Assembly: GCF_018282115.1 (NCBI RefSeq)
Contig: NZ_CP054306.1
Span: 2,403,488-2,467,487 of the forward strand
DNA: 64,000 bases
Direction of reading: 5' to 3'
Origin: Synechocystis sp. PCC 7338
GTDB lineage: Bacteria > Cyanobacteriota > Cyanobacteriia > Cyanobacteriales > Microcystaceae
Of the stretch, positions 19,691 through 28,934 are shown piece after piece. Position numbers and translations under genes: made by a program. The notes beneath the pieces are model-generated. The model worked only from the letters and a program-made list of their open reading frames with translations. It was not told the origin of the DNA and did not search any database. Position 1 is the stretch's first letter. Each line of letters starts with the position of its first letter.

Positions 19691-20821
19691 TCAAAATAAA
19701 TTTTCCGAAATACAATTAGTCAAATTATGATAGCCTAAATCATTAAAATGGGCGTCGTGTTTATGGTACATGTCTCGGTTCCAAGGGCAGATTTCTAGTA
19801 AGGAAATATACTCCAACCCTATTTGTTTGATGTCATCACGGATTTCCAAAGAGTACTTGTTGTTAAAAGTTTCTCCTTTTTCCGGGATGTGGACAACACG
19901 AATAACTGTATCGGGAAAACTATTCTTGATTTCTTGTAAAGTAGTTAAGGAATCTTTGTATAGTTCATTTTTGTCATACTCGTTGGTCTGGGCAAACCTA
20001 AGATGGGGACAAAGATTTAATGAGGATGATGTCTTTTTTCCCAAACTATACAGGTCACACATTAAATTGTATAGCCTGAACTGCTGCAGAAAATTAGGAC
20101 TGCTCTGCTCTGACAGGCCCTTCGTTTCATATAATTGCTTTGCCCGATCAATCAATTCGGCTTGGCTTTCATTCTTGTCTGCAGTATAGATAACGGGGGG
20201 ATATTTTTCTACACAATCCTGGGCAGTTTCTTGGGAACAAAACCAGAGGGCTTGCCCTTGCACCACGGGATACCATAAAGAACGAAAAAAATCATTGCCA
20301 ATGACCATGATATTAATTTCGTTAAAATAGGCGGTGTCTTTAACACTTGCGAGTAACCGCTGAAAATGTTTAATGCCAGTGCCGGTTACGCCAAAGTTGT
20401 AGAGATTGGTATCTGGGCGATCCAAAAGTTGCCGCAGTTGACTAACCCAGGTATGATTGCCCCCATCCCCCGCAGTGAAGGAATCACCAATAAAGGCAAT
20501 TTTTTTGGTTGATGCTAAATTAAAATCATAATCGACATTATCCACAAAGCCGAGATTATTAGTGCTATAAGTAATGTCATAATCAACCTGGTCTCCGTAG
20601 ATGGCAACGCTTCTAATATTAGTTTTTGGTTCATATTTAACTGTTTGATCCTTTCCTTCCACTAGAGAAGGTGCGGTGAAAAATAAGGTTCGATCGTAGA
20701 GGCTATATTTACCTAAATTTGTTAGTCTTAGGACAATTTCAACCATTACTAGACTAAAGGCGATGGAAGCAAAAATCAAGGCAATATTTTGGGATATTTT
20801 AATGATTTTTTTTGAAGGCAT
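19691..20821 (-). CDS. Membrane-anchored SGNH-hydrolase-like protein
   Basis: 376 residues from the ATG at 20821 (a TTG ten codons earlier is possible). An N-terminal signal anchor (ISQNIALIFASIAFSLVMVE) is followed by SGNH blocks: IAFIGDSFTAGDG (catalytic Ser), FGVTGTGIKHF, MVIGNDFF (Asn) and C-terminal YHKHDAHFNDLGYH (Asp/His). Such proteins deacylate or modify envelope polysaccharides, or act as inactive relatives. Both predicted catalytic ends are intact here. It stands alone in the HIP1-poor segment. No specific substrate can be named. Confidence 0.75.
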   Translation of the reverse strand: MPSKKIIKISQNIALIFASIAFSLVMVEIVLRLTNLGKYSLYDRTLFFTAPSLVEGKDQTVKYEPKTNIRSVAIYGDQVDYDITYSTNNLGFVDNVDYDFNLASTKKIAFIGDSFTAGDGGNHTWVSQLRQLLDRPDTNLYNFGVTGTGIKHFQRLLASVKDTAYFNEINIMVIGNDFFRSLWYPVVQGQALWFCSQETAQDCVEKYPPVIYTADKNESQAELIDRAKQLYETKGLSEQSSPNFLQQFRLYNLMCDLYSLGKKTSSSLNLCPHLRFAQTNEYDKNELYKDSLTTLQEIKNSFPDTVIRVVHIPEKGETFNNKYSLEIRDDIKQIGLEYISLLEICPWNRDMYHKHDAHFNDLGYHNLTNCISENLF

Positions 20822-21081
20822 GGTTTTATTTAAGTGATGGAAACGATGCAACCTTCACAAAATAGTTTGTCAATTGTTCTTTAATTAACGGCATGACCAA
20901 GCTGAAACGATAGCTTTAGCCGTCAAGACCCTATTTTACTTGGTGCGGGAATGATTCAATCAAGCTAGGACTGGCCGTCTGACTATCTAACCATAACCAT
21001 TCAATTGGGTAGGTCATCGAAACTGAATTAGGACAAGAATAGTTTCCATCAATGGGCTAGGGGACCTTCCAACCAGCGGAA

Positions 21082-21133
21082 TTGACACATCAAGTTTGTT
21101 TGATGTATGGTTTTCTCATCAAGTTTTTTTGAT
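21082..21133 (+). promoter_or_regulatory. ars promoter with two ArsR-type operators
   Basis: TTGACA (21082-21087) and TATGGT (21106-21111) form a -35/-10 pair with 18-bp spacing. Two near-identical palindromic sites, ATCAAGTTTGTTTGAT (21089-21104) and ATCAAGTTTTTTTGAT (21118-21133), lie between the boxes and just downstream of the -10. ATCAA-N6-TTGAT is the type of site bound by ArsR/SmtB repressors, and the Synechocystis arsBHC operon is known to be ArsR-controlled from a distant gene. No arsR is in this window. Confidence 0.85.
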
Positions 21134-21141
21134 GGGTAGCC

Positions 21142-22296
21142 ATGGTTAGTCGCATTAACCCCAAAGCCATTAAGGCTGGGGGAACGCTTAGTTTGTTTGA
21201 GAAATACCTTACCCTCTGGGTTGCCCTCTGCATTGTCATCGGCATTGCCCTGGGTAAGCTGTTACCCACTGTGGCCCAGACGTTGGACTCCTGGAGTATT
21301 TACAACGTTTCCATTCCGATCGCCATTTGCTTGTTTTTTATGATGTATCCCATCATGGTGAAAATTGACTTTTCCCAAGCACGGCAGGCGGTCAAGGCTC
21401 CCAAACCGGTGATTTTGACCCTGGTGGTGAATTGGTTGATCAAGCCCTTTACCATGGTGCTTTTTGCCCAATTTTTCCTGGGTTATCTGTTTGCACCGCT
21501 GTTAACTGCCACGGAAATAATTCGGGGGCAGGAAGTAACATTGGCCAATTCCTACATCGCTGGTTGCATTTTGCTGGGCATTGCTCCCTGTACGGCCATG
21601 GTGTTGATGTGGGGCTACCTTTCCTATAGCAATCAAGGTCTAACCTTGGTGATGGTGGCAGTCAACTCCCTGGCCATGCTGTTTCTCTATGCACCTTTGG
21701 GCAAATGGTTGTTGTCGGCTAGTAATTTGACGGTGCCTTGGCAGACCATTGTTTTGTCGGTGTTAATTTACGTAGGCTTGCCCTTAGCCGCTGGTATTTA
21801 CAGTCGTTACTGGATTTTGAAACATAAAGGACGACAATGGTTTGAGACTCAGTTTTTGCAATACCTCAGCCCGATCGCCATTGTGGCTTTGTTATTGACG
21901 TTAATTTTGCTCTTTGCGTTTAAGGGGGAATTAATTGTTAATAATCCTCTGCATATTCTGTTGATCGCAGTGCCCCTATTTATCCAGACCAATTTCATTT
22001 TCCTCATTACTTATGTTCTGGGCCTAAAACTCAAACTCAGCTACGAAGATGCCGCCCCCGCCGCCCTGATCGGTGCCAGTAACCATTTTGAAGTGGCGAT
22101 CGCCACCGCTGTAATGTTATTTGGTCTGAACTCTGGGGCTGCTTTGGCCACTGTGGTGGGAGTATTAATCGAAGTACCAGTGATGTTGATGCTGGTGGAA
22201 ATTTGCAAAAAAACCGCCTTTTGGTTCCCCAGGGATCCGGAAAAAGCCACCTTGCTAGACCCCCGTTGTATTAATTCTCAATTAGGTTGTAACTAG
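21142..22296 (+). CDS. arsB: ACR3-family arsenite efflux permease
   Basis: 384 residues with about ten membrane helices. The conserved ACR3 elements are [20 protein letters not shown], the cysteine motif [20 protein letters not shown] (the conserved arsenite-binding Cys in helix 4) and [19 protein letters not shown]. It exports arsenite, and in some members antimonite, across the plasma membrane. It is first in an operon with arsH and arsC, immediately downstream of the double ArsR site. The C-terminal 20 residues are variable. Confidence 0.93.
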   Translation: MVSRINPKAIKAGGTLSLFEKYLTLWVALCIVIGIALGKLLPTVAQTLDSWSIYNVSIPIAICLFFMMYPIMVKIDFSQARQAVKAPKPVILTLVVNWLIKPFTMVLFAQFFLGYLFAPLLTATEIIRGQEVTLANSYIAGCILLGIAPCTAMVLMWGYLSYSNQGLTLVMVAVNSLAMLFLYAPLGKWLLSASNLTVPWQTIVLSVLIYVGLPLAAGIYSRYWILKHKGRQWFETQFLQYLSPIAIVALLLTLILLFAFKGELIVNNPLHILLIAVPLFIQTNFIFLITYVLGLKLKLSYEDAAPAALIGASNHFEVAIATAVMLFGLNSGAALATVVGVLIEVPVMLMLVEICKKTAFWFPRDPEKATLLDPRCINSQLGCN

Positions 22297-22316
22297 TTGC
22301 TAAAACAATCGCCCCA

Positions 22317-22937
22317 ATGACCAATTTTGACCACCCTCCCCGCATTCTTTTTCTCTATGGTTCCCTACGGGAGCGTTCCTACAGTCGTTTACTCGCCGAA
22401 GAAGCCGCCCGCATTATTACCGCGATGGGAGCAGAAACCAAATTTTTCGACCCGAGGGAATTACCTCTGCGGGGCCAGGTGTCTGACAGCCATCCCAAAG
22501 TGCAAGAACTATTGGAACTGAGCCAATGGTCAGAGGGCCAAGTGTGGTCTTCGCCGGAAATGCACGGCAACATTACGGGCATCCTCAAAAATCAAATTGA
22601 TTGGATTCCCCTAGAAATTGGTTCCATTCGTCCTACCCAGGGCCGCGCCCTTGCGGTGATGCAGGTCAGTGGCGGCTCCCAATCCTTCAACGCCGTCAAC
22701 ACCATGCGGATTCTTGGTCGTTGGATGCGGATGTTTACCATTCCCAATCAATCGTCCGTAGCCAAAGCCTACCAGGAATTCCACGAAGACGGCATCATGA
22801 AGGATTCTCCTTACCGGGATCGGGTGGTGGACGTGATGGAAGAACTGTACAAATTCACCCTACTACTGCGGGATAAGGTGGATTATTTGACCGATCGCCA
22901 TAGTGAAAGAAAAGCCAGGGCCAAAGCCGACGGTTAA
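22317..22937 (+). CDS. arsH: ArsH NADPH-dependent FMN reductase
   Basis: 206 residues of the flavodoxin-like NADPH:FMN oxidoreductase fold, with [30 protein letters not shown] and [20 protein letters not shown]. ArsH proteins act as quinone/organoarsenical or flavin reductases in ars operons. It starts 20 bp after arsB on the same strand, so translation is probably coupled within one transcript. Confidence 0.93.
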   Translation: MTNFDHPPRILFLYGSLRERSYSRLLAEEAARIITAMGAETKFFDPRELPLRGQVSDSHPKVQELLELSQWSEGQVWSSPEMHGNITGILKNQIDWIPLEIGSIRPTQGRALAVMQVSGGSQSFNAVNTMRILGRWMRMFTIPNQSSVAKAYQEFHEDGIMKDSPYRDRVVDVMEELYKFTLLLRDKVDYLTDRHSERKARAKADG

Positions 22938-23022
22938 TGTTTTTTGCCAACGCAACTAACCCGAATCCTTCAAATACCTCGATCAATTAATCAAATTAAT
23001 TAATTTAACCAAGGCTAAAACT

Positions 23023-23418
23023 ATGAAAAAAGTCATGTTCGTTTGCAAACGTAATTCCTGCCGCTCCCAGATGGCAGAGGGCTTTGCTAAAACCCTAGGG
23101 GCAGGCAAAATATCCGTCACTAGTTGCGGTCTGGAATCTTCCCGGGTCCATCCCACCGCCATTGAAATGATGACCGAAGTGGGCATAGACATCAGCGACC
23201 AAACCTCTGACCCCATCGAAAACTTCAACGCCGACGATTACGACGTGGTCATTTCCCTCTGTGGCTGTGGAGTAAATTTGCCACCGGAGTGGGTGACCCA
23301 GGAAATTTTTGAAGATTGGCAACTGGAAGACCCCGACGGCCAATCCTTAGAAGTTTTCCGCACCGTGCGGGGAAAAATTAAGGAACGGGTGGAGAACTTG
23401 ATTACCAAAATTGCCTGA
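23023..23418 (+). CDS. arsC: Arsenate reductase, Synechocystis type (low-Mr phosphatase fold, glutaredoxin-linked)
   Basis: 131 residues. The P-loop VCKRNSCRSQMAEGFAKTL carries the nucleophilic cysteine of the low-molecular-weight protein tyrosine phosphatase fold, and SLCGCGVNLPPEW holds two further redox cysteines. This combination matches the hybrid cyanobacterial ArsC that uses glutathione/glutaredoxin. It reduces arsenate to arsenite for export by ArsB. The gene is 85 bp after arsH and closes the operon. Confidence 0.93.
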   Translation: MKKVMFVCKRNSCRSQMAEGFAKTLGAGKISVTSCGLESSRVHPTAIEMMTEVGIDISDQTSDPIENFNADDYDVVISLCGCGVNLPPEWVTQEIFEDWQLEDPDGQSLEVFRTVRGKIKERVENLITKIA

Positions 23419-23545
23419 TCGATCCCATTCCCACTGATACGGACGATACGAAACCCTCAATTTGGCTATATGCTTAGGGAAATGGCTTTTTGCCACGAAA
23501 CTTCACTAATCGTTATACAAATTAACCAAAGGAGGGTTGTGGATC

Positions 23546-24277
23546 TTGGAAACCAATAAAGAAAGAATATTGGTGGTCGATGACGAGGCCAGCATCCGAC
23601 GCATACTGGAAACTCGTTTATCCATGATTGGCTATGAAGTGGTGACGGCGGCCGACGGCGAAGAGGCGATCGCCACTTTCCATGAGAGCGACCCCGATTT
23701 GGTGGTGTTGGATGTGATGATGCCCAAGCTGGACGGCTACGGCGTTTGCCAAGAACTACGTAAAGAATCGGACATTCCCATTATTATGCTGACCGCCCTG
23801 GGGGATGTGGCCGATCGCATTACCGGTTTGGAACTGGGGGCCGATGATTATGTGGTGAAGCCCTTTTCCCCCAAGGAATTGGAAGCTAGAATCCGGTCCG
23901 TGCTACGGCGGGTGGACAAAAACGGTATGCCGGGCATTCCCAGTTCGGGCGTGTTGCAAATTGCCACCATTCGCATTGATACCAACAAACGTCAAGTGTA
24001 TAAAGGGGATGAGCGCATCCGCCTAACAGGGATGGAATTTAGCCTGTTGGAATTGTTGGTGAGTCGCTCCGGAGAGCCCTTTTCCCGTTCGGAAATTCTC
24101 CAGGAAGTGTGGGGCTACACCCCCGAACGCCATGTGGATACCAGAGTGGTGGACGTGCATATTTCCCGCCTGCGGGCCAAACTAGAGGAAGACCCCAGCA
24201 ATCCCGAATTAATTCTTACTGCCCGGGGCACCGGTTACCTATTCCAACGCATTCTGGAACCGGGGGAAGAACCGTAA
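23546..24277 (+). CDS. rpaB: OmpR-family response regulator RpaB (Ycf27)
   Basis: About 243 residues. The receiver domain (ERILVVDDEASIRRILETRL, phospho-acceptor LVVLDVMMPKLDGYG, conserved TALGD and KPFSPKELEAR) precedes the OmpR winged helix (GMEFSLLELLVSRSGEPFSR, VDVHISRLRAKLEEDPSNPE, RGTGYLFQR). RpaB represses or activates high-light and photosystem genes through HLR1 sites and is essential in Synechocystis. The TTG at 23546 is preferred because AGGAGGG ends 9 bp upstream. The TTG at 23537 would touch that site. Confidence 0.93.
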   Translation: METNKERILVVDDEASIRRILETRLSMIGYEVVTAADGEEAIATFHESDPDLVVLDVMMPKLDGYGVCQELRKESDIPIIMLTALGDVADRITGLELGADDYVVKPFSPKELEARIRSVLRRVDKNGMPGIPSSGVLQIATIRIDTNKRQVYKGDERIRLTGMEFSLLELLVSRSGEPFSRSEILQEVWGYTPERHVDTRVVDVHISRLRAKLEEDPSNPELILTARGTGYLFQRILEPGEEP

Positions 24278-24331
24278 TTCCTAGGGATTTACCGAGGAAT
24301 ATTTTCAGCCCATTGCCAGTTAATTGCCACC

Positions 24332-24976
24332 ATGAGTGCAGATCCCAATCGTATTGTTCGTTTATTACCCCTTGGGGCGGGCAGTCTCGGGGGACTGTTA
24401 TTGCTAATTAACCGCCTTTCCACCCCCATGTTAAACCCATCCCAAGCCCGTTCCGATGTGGTGGGGGTAATTTTGGCGGGGATGCTGGTGTGTGTGTGGC
24501 TAATTTGGCAACGGATTCAGCCCAAGTCCCCGGAAGCGGTGGTGCTAGAAGGCAAGGAGGGTTTTGATTTACTGGACAGTCTGCCCCAGGATTTGCAAAC
24601 AGAGTTAGCCTGGGCTTCCCATTTATTACTGACCAATACGGTTACCCAAACCATGGTGGTCTATTATGATCGCCAAGTGCTACTGCGCCGGGGCATTTTA
24701 AGTGGACAAAAAGAGGTCAAACCGGGGCCCATTGTGGAACGGGTAATGAAAACCCAAAAGCCAGTTTATTTAGTTAACTTACCCCTCTACCCCGGTCGGG
24801 TGGAATTTGATTATTTACCAGCCAATACCCAGGGTTTAATTTGTCAGCCCCTCGGCGATCGGGGCGCAATGATTTTAGGGGCAAATATCCCCCGCAGTTA
24901 CACTAAGCAGGACGAAAATTGGGTTACAGGTATTGCGGATAAAGTTGCCCATAGCTTAGCAATAGTTTCAGTTTAA
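24332..24976 (+). CDS. CCB2/CCB4-like cofactor assembly of complex C (cytochrome b6) protein
   Basis: 214 residues. Two N-terminal membrane spans (about 12-28 and 43-60) and the DUF/CCB2-CCB4 domain (SLPQDLQTELAWASHLLLTN, VVYYDRQVLLRRGILSGQK, LICQPLGDRGAMILGANIPR, WVTGIADKVAHSL) match cyanobacterial proteins that assist heme c_n attachment to cytochrome b6. It lies 54 bp behind rpaB on the same strand and may be co-transcribed. I am fairly sure of the domain but not of the exact symbol. Confidence 0.75.
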   Translation: MSADPNRIVRLLPLGAGSLGGLLLLINRLSTPMLNPSQARSDVVGVILAGMLVCVWLIWQRIQPKSPEAVVLEGKEGFDLLDSLPQDLQTELAWASHLLLTNTVTQTMVVYYDRQVLLRRGILSGQKEVKPGPIVERVMKTQKPVYLVNLPLYPGRVEFDYLPANTQGLICQPLGDRGAMILGANIPRSYTKQDENWVTGIADKVAHSLAIVSV

Positions 24977-25305
24977 GTAATCTGTAAACTCTGAGAACGT
25001 ATTTGAGAAGGCCACCTGACCCTCCAAATTTTGGGGGAAATCAGATAACAAATAATCTCCCCCTAGGCCAGCCGGAGAGTTTGGCAATGGTGCTAGCAGT
25101 GCCCAGTTGCAGTAAATAAGCATCATACAAACCCGTCGCCAACAGATAACCACTTTGGCTCAGGGCAAAAGCTACCATTTACCAGGCGATCGCCCCCGGA
25201 TGAACGCTCACTAAACTTAGGCAACCCAGGCTACACAGTAGGGTCGTCACCATAAATAATTGATGGCGCACCCACCCCAAGTCAGCGATCGCCCCATAGG
25301 ATGTT
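24968..25305 (-). pseudogene. UMF1/Atg22-like MFS transporter remnant
   Basis: Reading leftward from 25305 the frame gives GAIADLGWVRHQLFMVTTLL, GCLSLVSVHPGAIAW, a TAA, then MVAFALSQSGYLLATGLYDA and LGTASTIAKLSGW, before a frameshift into GLGGDYLLSDFP. This order (PxxGAxAD..R, ..FY-A-LP..., ..VSG-G-xxGYxGG) is the N-terminal half of UMF1-family (Atg22-like) permeases. At least one stop and one frameshift interrupt it and the C-terminal half is missing, so it is a decayed fragment. It overlaps the last bases of the preceding gene on the other strand. Confidence 0.7.
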
Positions 25306-25456
25306 TAACGAAAGTTAATCAAACAATTCTAAAGAAATTAGATCTTTTAGGGAAAACTAGGCTAATATTTCTGTAAGTTTGTCCGTATGAGCTAACGGTG
25401 CAGTCATAGGAACTATTTTCAAGCCGAGAAAACTGCTTTCTATCTATAGTTTATCT

Positions 25457-25654
25457 TTGCTGGCCATTGGCTCTATTATGCCCCCGGCCTTGGTCGACTA
25501 CTCGGCGATCGCCCAAGGAGTGAGAGATTGGGGCTGGGCCAGTGGACATTCAACGATGGAGAAAGCAAGACAAGCAGCCATTCGTAATTGTCGAGGTAAT
25601 GGTGGTGGAAGTTGTTCTGTTTCTACAGCAGAAAAACAAGCTAACAGTTTTTGA
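25457..25654 (+). CDS. Small DUF4189-like secreted protein
   Basis: 65 residues from TTG at 25457. VRDWGWASGHSTMEKARQAA IRNCRG and a second cysteine (GGSCSVST) resemble the DUF4189 pattern (a single repeat with two cysteines). Upstream codons in frame (KPRKLLSIYS) extend a good signal peptide, but no ATG, GTG or TTG occurs there, only ATA (25403-ish), so either the start is TTG with a short leader or the original start was lost. Cleavage after AIA is likely. The kinase gene follows 70 bp downstream. Confidence 0.55.
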   Translation: MLAIGSIMPPALVDYSAIAQGVRDWGWASGHSTMEKARQAAIRNCRGNGGGSCSVSTAEKQANSF

Positions 25655-25724
25655 AATTTAGTTAGGTAAATTAAGACTAAATTTTAGGGTTACTATTGTT
25701 TTAGTTTTACGTAAGCAACTAAGT

Positions 25725-27392
25725 ATGATTACTTTACTTGTTAATCGTTACGAAATTGTCAAATCCCTTGGTTCAGGCGGATTTGGCGAAACTTTTTTAG
25801 CTAAGGATACTCAAGTCCCTTCCCAACGATTAGTGGTTGTCAAAAGACTAAAACCAGCTAATCAGAGTAATCATACCTCCACAGAATTAATTGAAAAACT
25901 CTTCCAAAAAGAAGCTGAAGCGTTAGAAAAACTTGGGGAAAAAAATTCTCAAATTCCTAAACTTTATAGTTATTTTTTTGATAATAATGAATTTTATTTG
26001 ATCCAAGAATATATCCAAGGTAAAAGCTTAAAAGATGTTGCTCCTGTTGATGAAGAACAAGCAAAAATAATTCTATATTCTTTGCTTGAGACTATACAAT
26101 ATATTCATGATAAAGGTATTATTCACCGGGATATTAAGCCAGAAAATATTATTATTCGTGACAGTGATCATTTACCTGTTCTAATTGATTTTGGTGCAGT
26201 TAAGGAAACCATGGGGGCTGTTACCTTAGGTTCAGGTTCCACTGTTAGCTCTGTAGTTATTGGCACTAGAGGTTTTATGGCTCCAGAACAAAGTACTGGA
26301 CGACCTGTTTTTAGCACTGATCTTTATGCTTTGGGCCTGACTATAATTTATGCCCTTACTAAAAAGCTTCCTGTAGAGTTTGAAGTAAGTATGTTGATTG
26401 GTGAATTAGATTGGCAGAGTCATATTCCAGATGTAGATAAGCATTTAGCGAAGGTATTGGATAAAGCTATTCAAATGGAGCCTAGCCGACGTTATCTGAC
26501 TGCAAAAGAAATGTATGAAGATATTTTTATTTCAAGATCCAATACTTTTCCAACATTGCCTCGAACACCACAACCAAAGACCCCAATAGGTGATAAAACT
26601 GAAATTTTAAAGCCAACACCAACGCCGAAATATCCATCACCTCCACAACCGTCATCGCCAAATTCCTCCAACAATAGGGTACTTATAATCGCAGGAATTG
26701 CTTTTTTTCTAGCATTTCTTGGCCTTGGAAGTGGTTTTATGTATATGCAGCAGATTAATCATCAGGCGGCATTAAAAACTCTTGAGGCTGAAAAAGACAA
26801 GCAGGTAGCTGAGGAAAAGAAATTACAAGCTGAAAAAGAAAAAATAGAAGCGGAACAAAAGGCTATGGAAGCTCAAAAAAATCAACAAGAATTAGAAATG
26901 CAACTCGTAAATCAAAGATTAATACAAAGTAACGTATCACCACCACCACCTTCTTCCCAAAAATCGTCTAATCCTTATAGACCTAATAGATCTAGTAGTG
27001 GAGCAATATCAAGGGAATCTGCAGTAGAAGTTGTTCGAGGATGGTTATACGCAAAAGGAGAAGCTTTTGGACCTTCGTATAACCGTGGAATTATTAGCCA
27101 GTACTTAGCAGGTAGAGCTTACGATTGTAATGTTAAGTCTGTAAATTGGTTACAAGATAATGGAGCTTACTACACTTATGGAGTTCAACGAATAGATAAT
27201 GTTAGAAGCTTTAATGCCAATGGAGATAATGCCACAATATCTGTTCAATTTACCGAAGATAGAACCCTTTACAACGCTAATGGTGGAATAGACAGAAATG
27301 CTAGCAAATTTGGAACAGTAAACATGACTTATAACCTAGAAATGATTGATGGAAGTCCTAAAATTACTTATTTTCAACTGCCGGGGTGTTAA
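25725..27392 (+). CDS. Membrane Ser/Thr protein kinase with C-terminal ARC6-type IMS domain
   Basis: 555 residues. The N-terminal kinase domain (about 1-275) is complete: GSGGFGETFLAKD loop, VVKRLK lysine, GIIHRDIKPENIII catalytic loop and LIDFGAVKETMG in place of DFG-x-x-K. A Pro-rich linker is followed by one membrane helix (VLIIAGIAFFLAFLGLG, about 318-340), a Glu/Lys/Gln coiled coil (about 350-400) and a C-terminal domain (SRESAVEVVRGWLYAKGEAF, YYTYGVQRIDNV, MTYNLEMIDGSPKI) of the IMS type seen in ARC6 and in cyanobacterial kinases. The kinase would be cytoplasmic and the IMS domain extracytoplasmic, so it may sense a periplasmic signal. A serine-hydrolase gene begins 40 bp downstream. 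Confidence 0.9.
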   Translation: MITLLVNRYEIVKSLGSGGFGETFLAKDTQVPSQRLVVVKRLKPANQSNHTSTELIEKLFQKEAEALEKLGEKNSQIPKLYSYFFDNNEFYLIQEYIQGKSLKDVAPVDEEQAKIILYSLLETIQYIHDKGIIHRDIKPENIIIRDSDHLPVLIDFGAVKETMGAVTLGSGSTVSSVVIGTRGFMAPEQSTGRPVFSTDLYALGLTIIYALTKKLPVEFEVSMLIGELDWQSHIPDVDKHLAKVLDKAIQMEPSRRYLTAKEMYEDIFISRSNTFPTLPRTPQPKTPIGDKTEILKPTPTPKYPSPPQPSSPNSSNNRVLIIAGIAFFLAFLGLGSGFMYMQQINHQAALKTLEAEKDKQVAEEKKLQAEKEKIEAEQKAMEAQKNQQELEMQLVNQRLIQSNVSPPPPSSQKSSNPYRPNRSSSGAISRESAVEVVRGWLYAKGEAFGPSYNRGIISQYLAGRAYDCNVKSVNWLQDNGAYYTYGVQRIDNVRSFNANGDNATISVQFTEDRTLYNANGGIDRNASKFGTVNMTYNLEMIDGSPKITYFQLPGC

Positions 27393-27431
27393 TGTTGTCC
27401 GTTGTTTAGCACTATTACTTATTTTTTAATC

Positions 27432-28766
27432 ATGGATAACTACAATTTGCCTGAAAGTGACAATGAAAATAAGAGTAATGAAAAAGACTTAAATTTTCAA
27501 GAAAGGCGAAAAATAAGAAGAAATAGAAAAGTTAATTTTGAATCTCAGTTAACTTATTTTCAGGAATCTAGACAAAAAGAACAAAAATCAGACTCTGAAA
27601 AAAAGTTAAGCTTTTATCAAATAGTTTTTCTTTTTTTCACCATAACTCCATTGTTTTTTAGTTTGGCTATTTTTCTTTCAAAAACAATCTTTAAAGAACA
27701 ATTAAGTCAAATTGATGCGCTCCAACAATCACAAGAAAGCTTAGAAAACAAACAACAGGACTTTATTCAAGAGACTGTTTCAGAACTAAGGTTACCGCAG
27801 TTACCAAATACGTCTACTAGCACGAGTTTATTTAATCAATATACAAATAATAATCTGTTAAATCAAGAAGACAATCAAGATATTTATGGACAACTTCAAC
27901 AAAATAAAAATGAACAGCTAGACAAAGTTGTTGAAAGTATTATTTCACTTTGTCAAAAATCTGGACTTTCAACAAAAAACTTATCTATTACATTATTAGA
28001 TGTAAATATTGGAGTTAAAGCCGGTTATCAGTCCGAAAAATTAAGATATCCTGCAAGTGTTGTTAAAATATTTTGGCTTGTAGCTGCTATTAATTATTTA
28101 CCGCAGACAGATAACCGAGCAGAAATTAAAAACAACATAGAGAAAATGATTAAACAATCTGACAATGATTCATCGGGTTACGTAGTTGATTGGCTAACAA
28201 ATACAACATCAGGAGAAGCTCTGGATAGCGCTCAATTTCAAAAATGGTCTGAAAAGCGTAAATCTCTAAATAAAATCTTCTCCCAGCAATATGGAAATTT
28301 AGATATAACCCATAAAACATTTCCCCTTCCTAAGCAAAATTATTTTAAACCAGAAGGCAGAGATTTACAGTTAAGAGGAGGAGAAATAGAAAATCCCACT
28401 CGGAATAAAATATCAACAGATCAAACTACTTGGTTAATGTACGGCATTATAACTAATCCTGGATATATTGAAGCTAAAAGATTACTAACTACAAATCTTG
28501 CAACTTTTGATTGGAAAGATTCAAGTATAAATTATTTTAATCCTGTAATGAGCTTATTCGGAGAATCATTACCAACTAACATTGAATTTGTTTCTAAAGC
28601 TGGCTGGACAACCCAAACTCGTCAGGAAGTTGCTTATATTGCAACAAGAGACGGTAAAACCAGATATATTTTAGCTATCTTTGCTGAAGATCCAGCTTAC
28701 TCAAAAGATAAAACTATTTTTCCAGCTATTTCTAAAAGAGTTTTTGAATTAATGTCAAACCAATAA
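27432..28766 (+). CDS. Membrane-anchored serine hydrolase of the class A beta-lactamase fold
   Basis: About 444 residues from the ATG at 27432 (a TTG at 27402 is also in frame). A charged cytoplasmic N-terminus leads to a membrane anchor (YQIVFLFFTITPLFFSLAIF), a Gln-rich linker, and a class A beta-lactamase/D-Ala-D-Ala peptidase-like domain with SVVK (Ser nucleophile motif in KLRYPASVVKIFWL), an SDN (KQSDNDSSGYVVDWL) and a KTG-like KAGW (SKAGWTTQTRQEVAYIAT). The substrate may be peptidoglycan or a beta-lactam; neither is shown. It follows the kinase by 39 bp and is likely co-expressed. Confidence 0.75.
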   Translation: MDNYNLPESDNENKSNEKDLNFQERRKIRRNRKVNFESQLTYFQESRQKEQKSDSEKKLSFYQIVFLFFTITPLFFSLAIFLSKTIFKEQLSQIDALQQSQESLENKQQDFIQETVSELRLPQLPNTSTSTSLFNQYTNNNLLNQEDNQDIYGQLQQNKNEQLDKVVESIISLCQKSGLSTKNLSITLLDVNIGVKAGYQSEKLRYPASVVKIFWLVAAINYLPQTDNRAEIKNNIEKMIKQSDNDSSGYVVDWLTNTTSGEALDSAQFQKWSEKRKSLNKIFSQQYGNLDITHKTFPLPKQNYFKPEGRDLQLRGGEIENPTRNKISTDQTTWLMYGIITNPGYIEAKRLLTTNLATFDWKDSSINYFNPVMSLFGESLPTNIEFVSKAGWTTQTRQEVAYIATRDGKTRYILAIFAEDPAYSKDKTIFPAISKRVFELMSNQ

Positions 28767-28934
28767 ATTTTATGATGAATATTTCGCTTTTCAATAAATA
28801 AAAAATGTGCAAAAATCAAAAACCAGCTTCTGCAACATACCAAATTTTTATGGCGGCTCGCACTAAAGCATAATGGAGAATATAAAATAATTGATTCTCC
28901 ATTTACTAAAGTAACTAAATCAAGAAAATAAACC

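Noticed and set aside
24968-25153. 61-residue minus ORF behind the ccb gene
   Set aside because: Not a gene of its own; it is part of the frameshifted UMF1-like permease relic.
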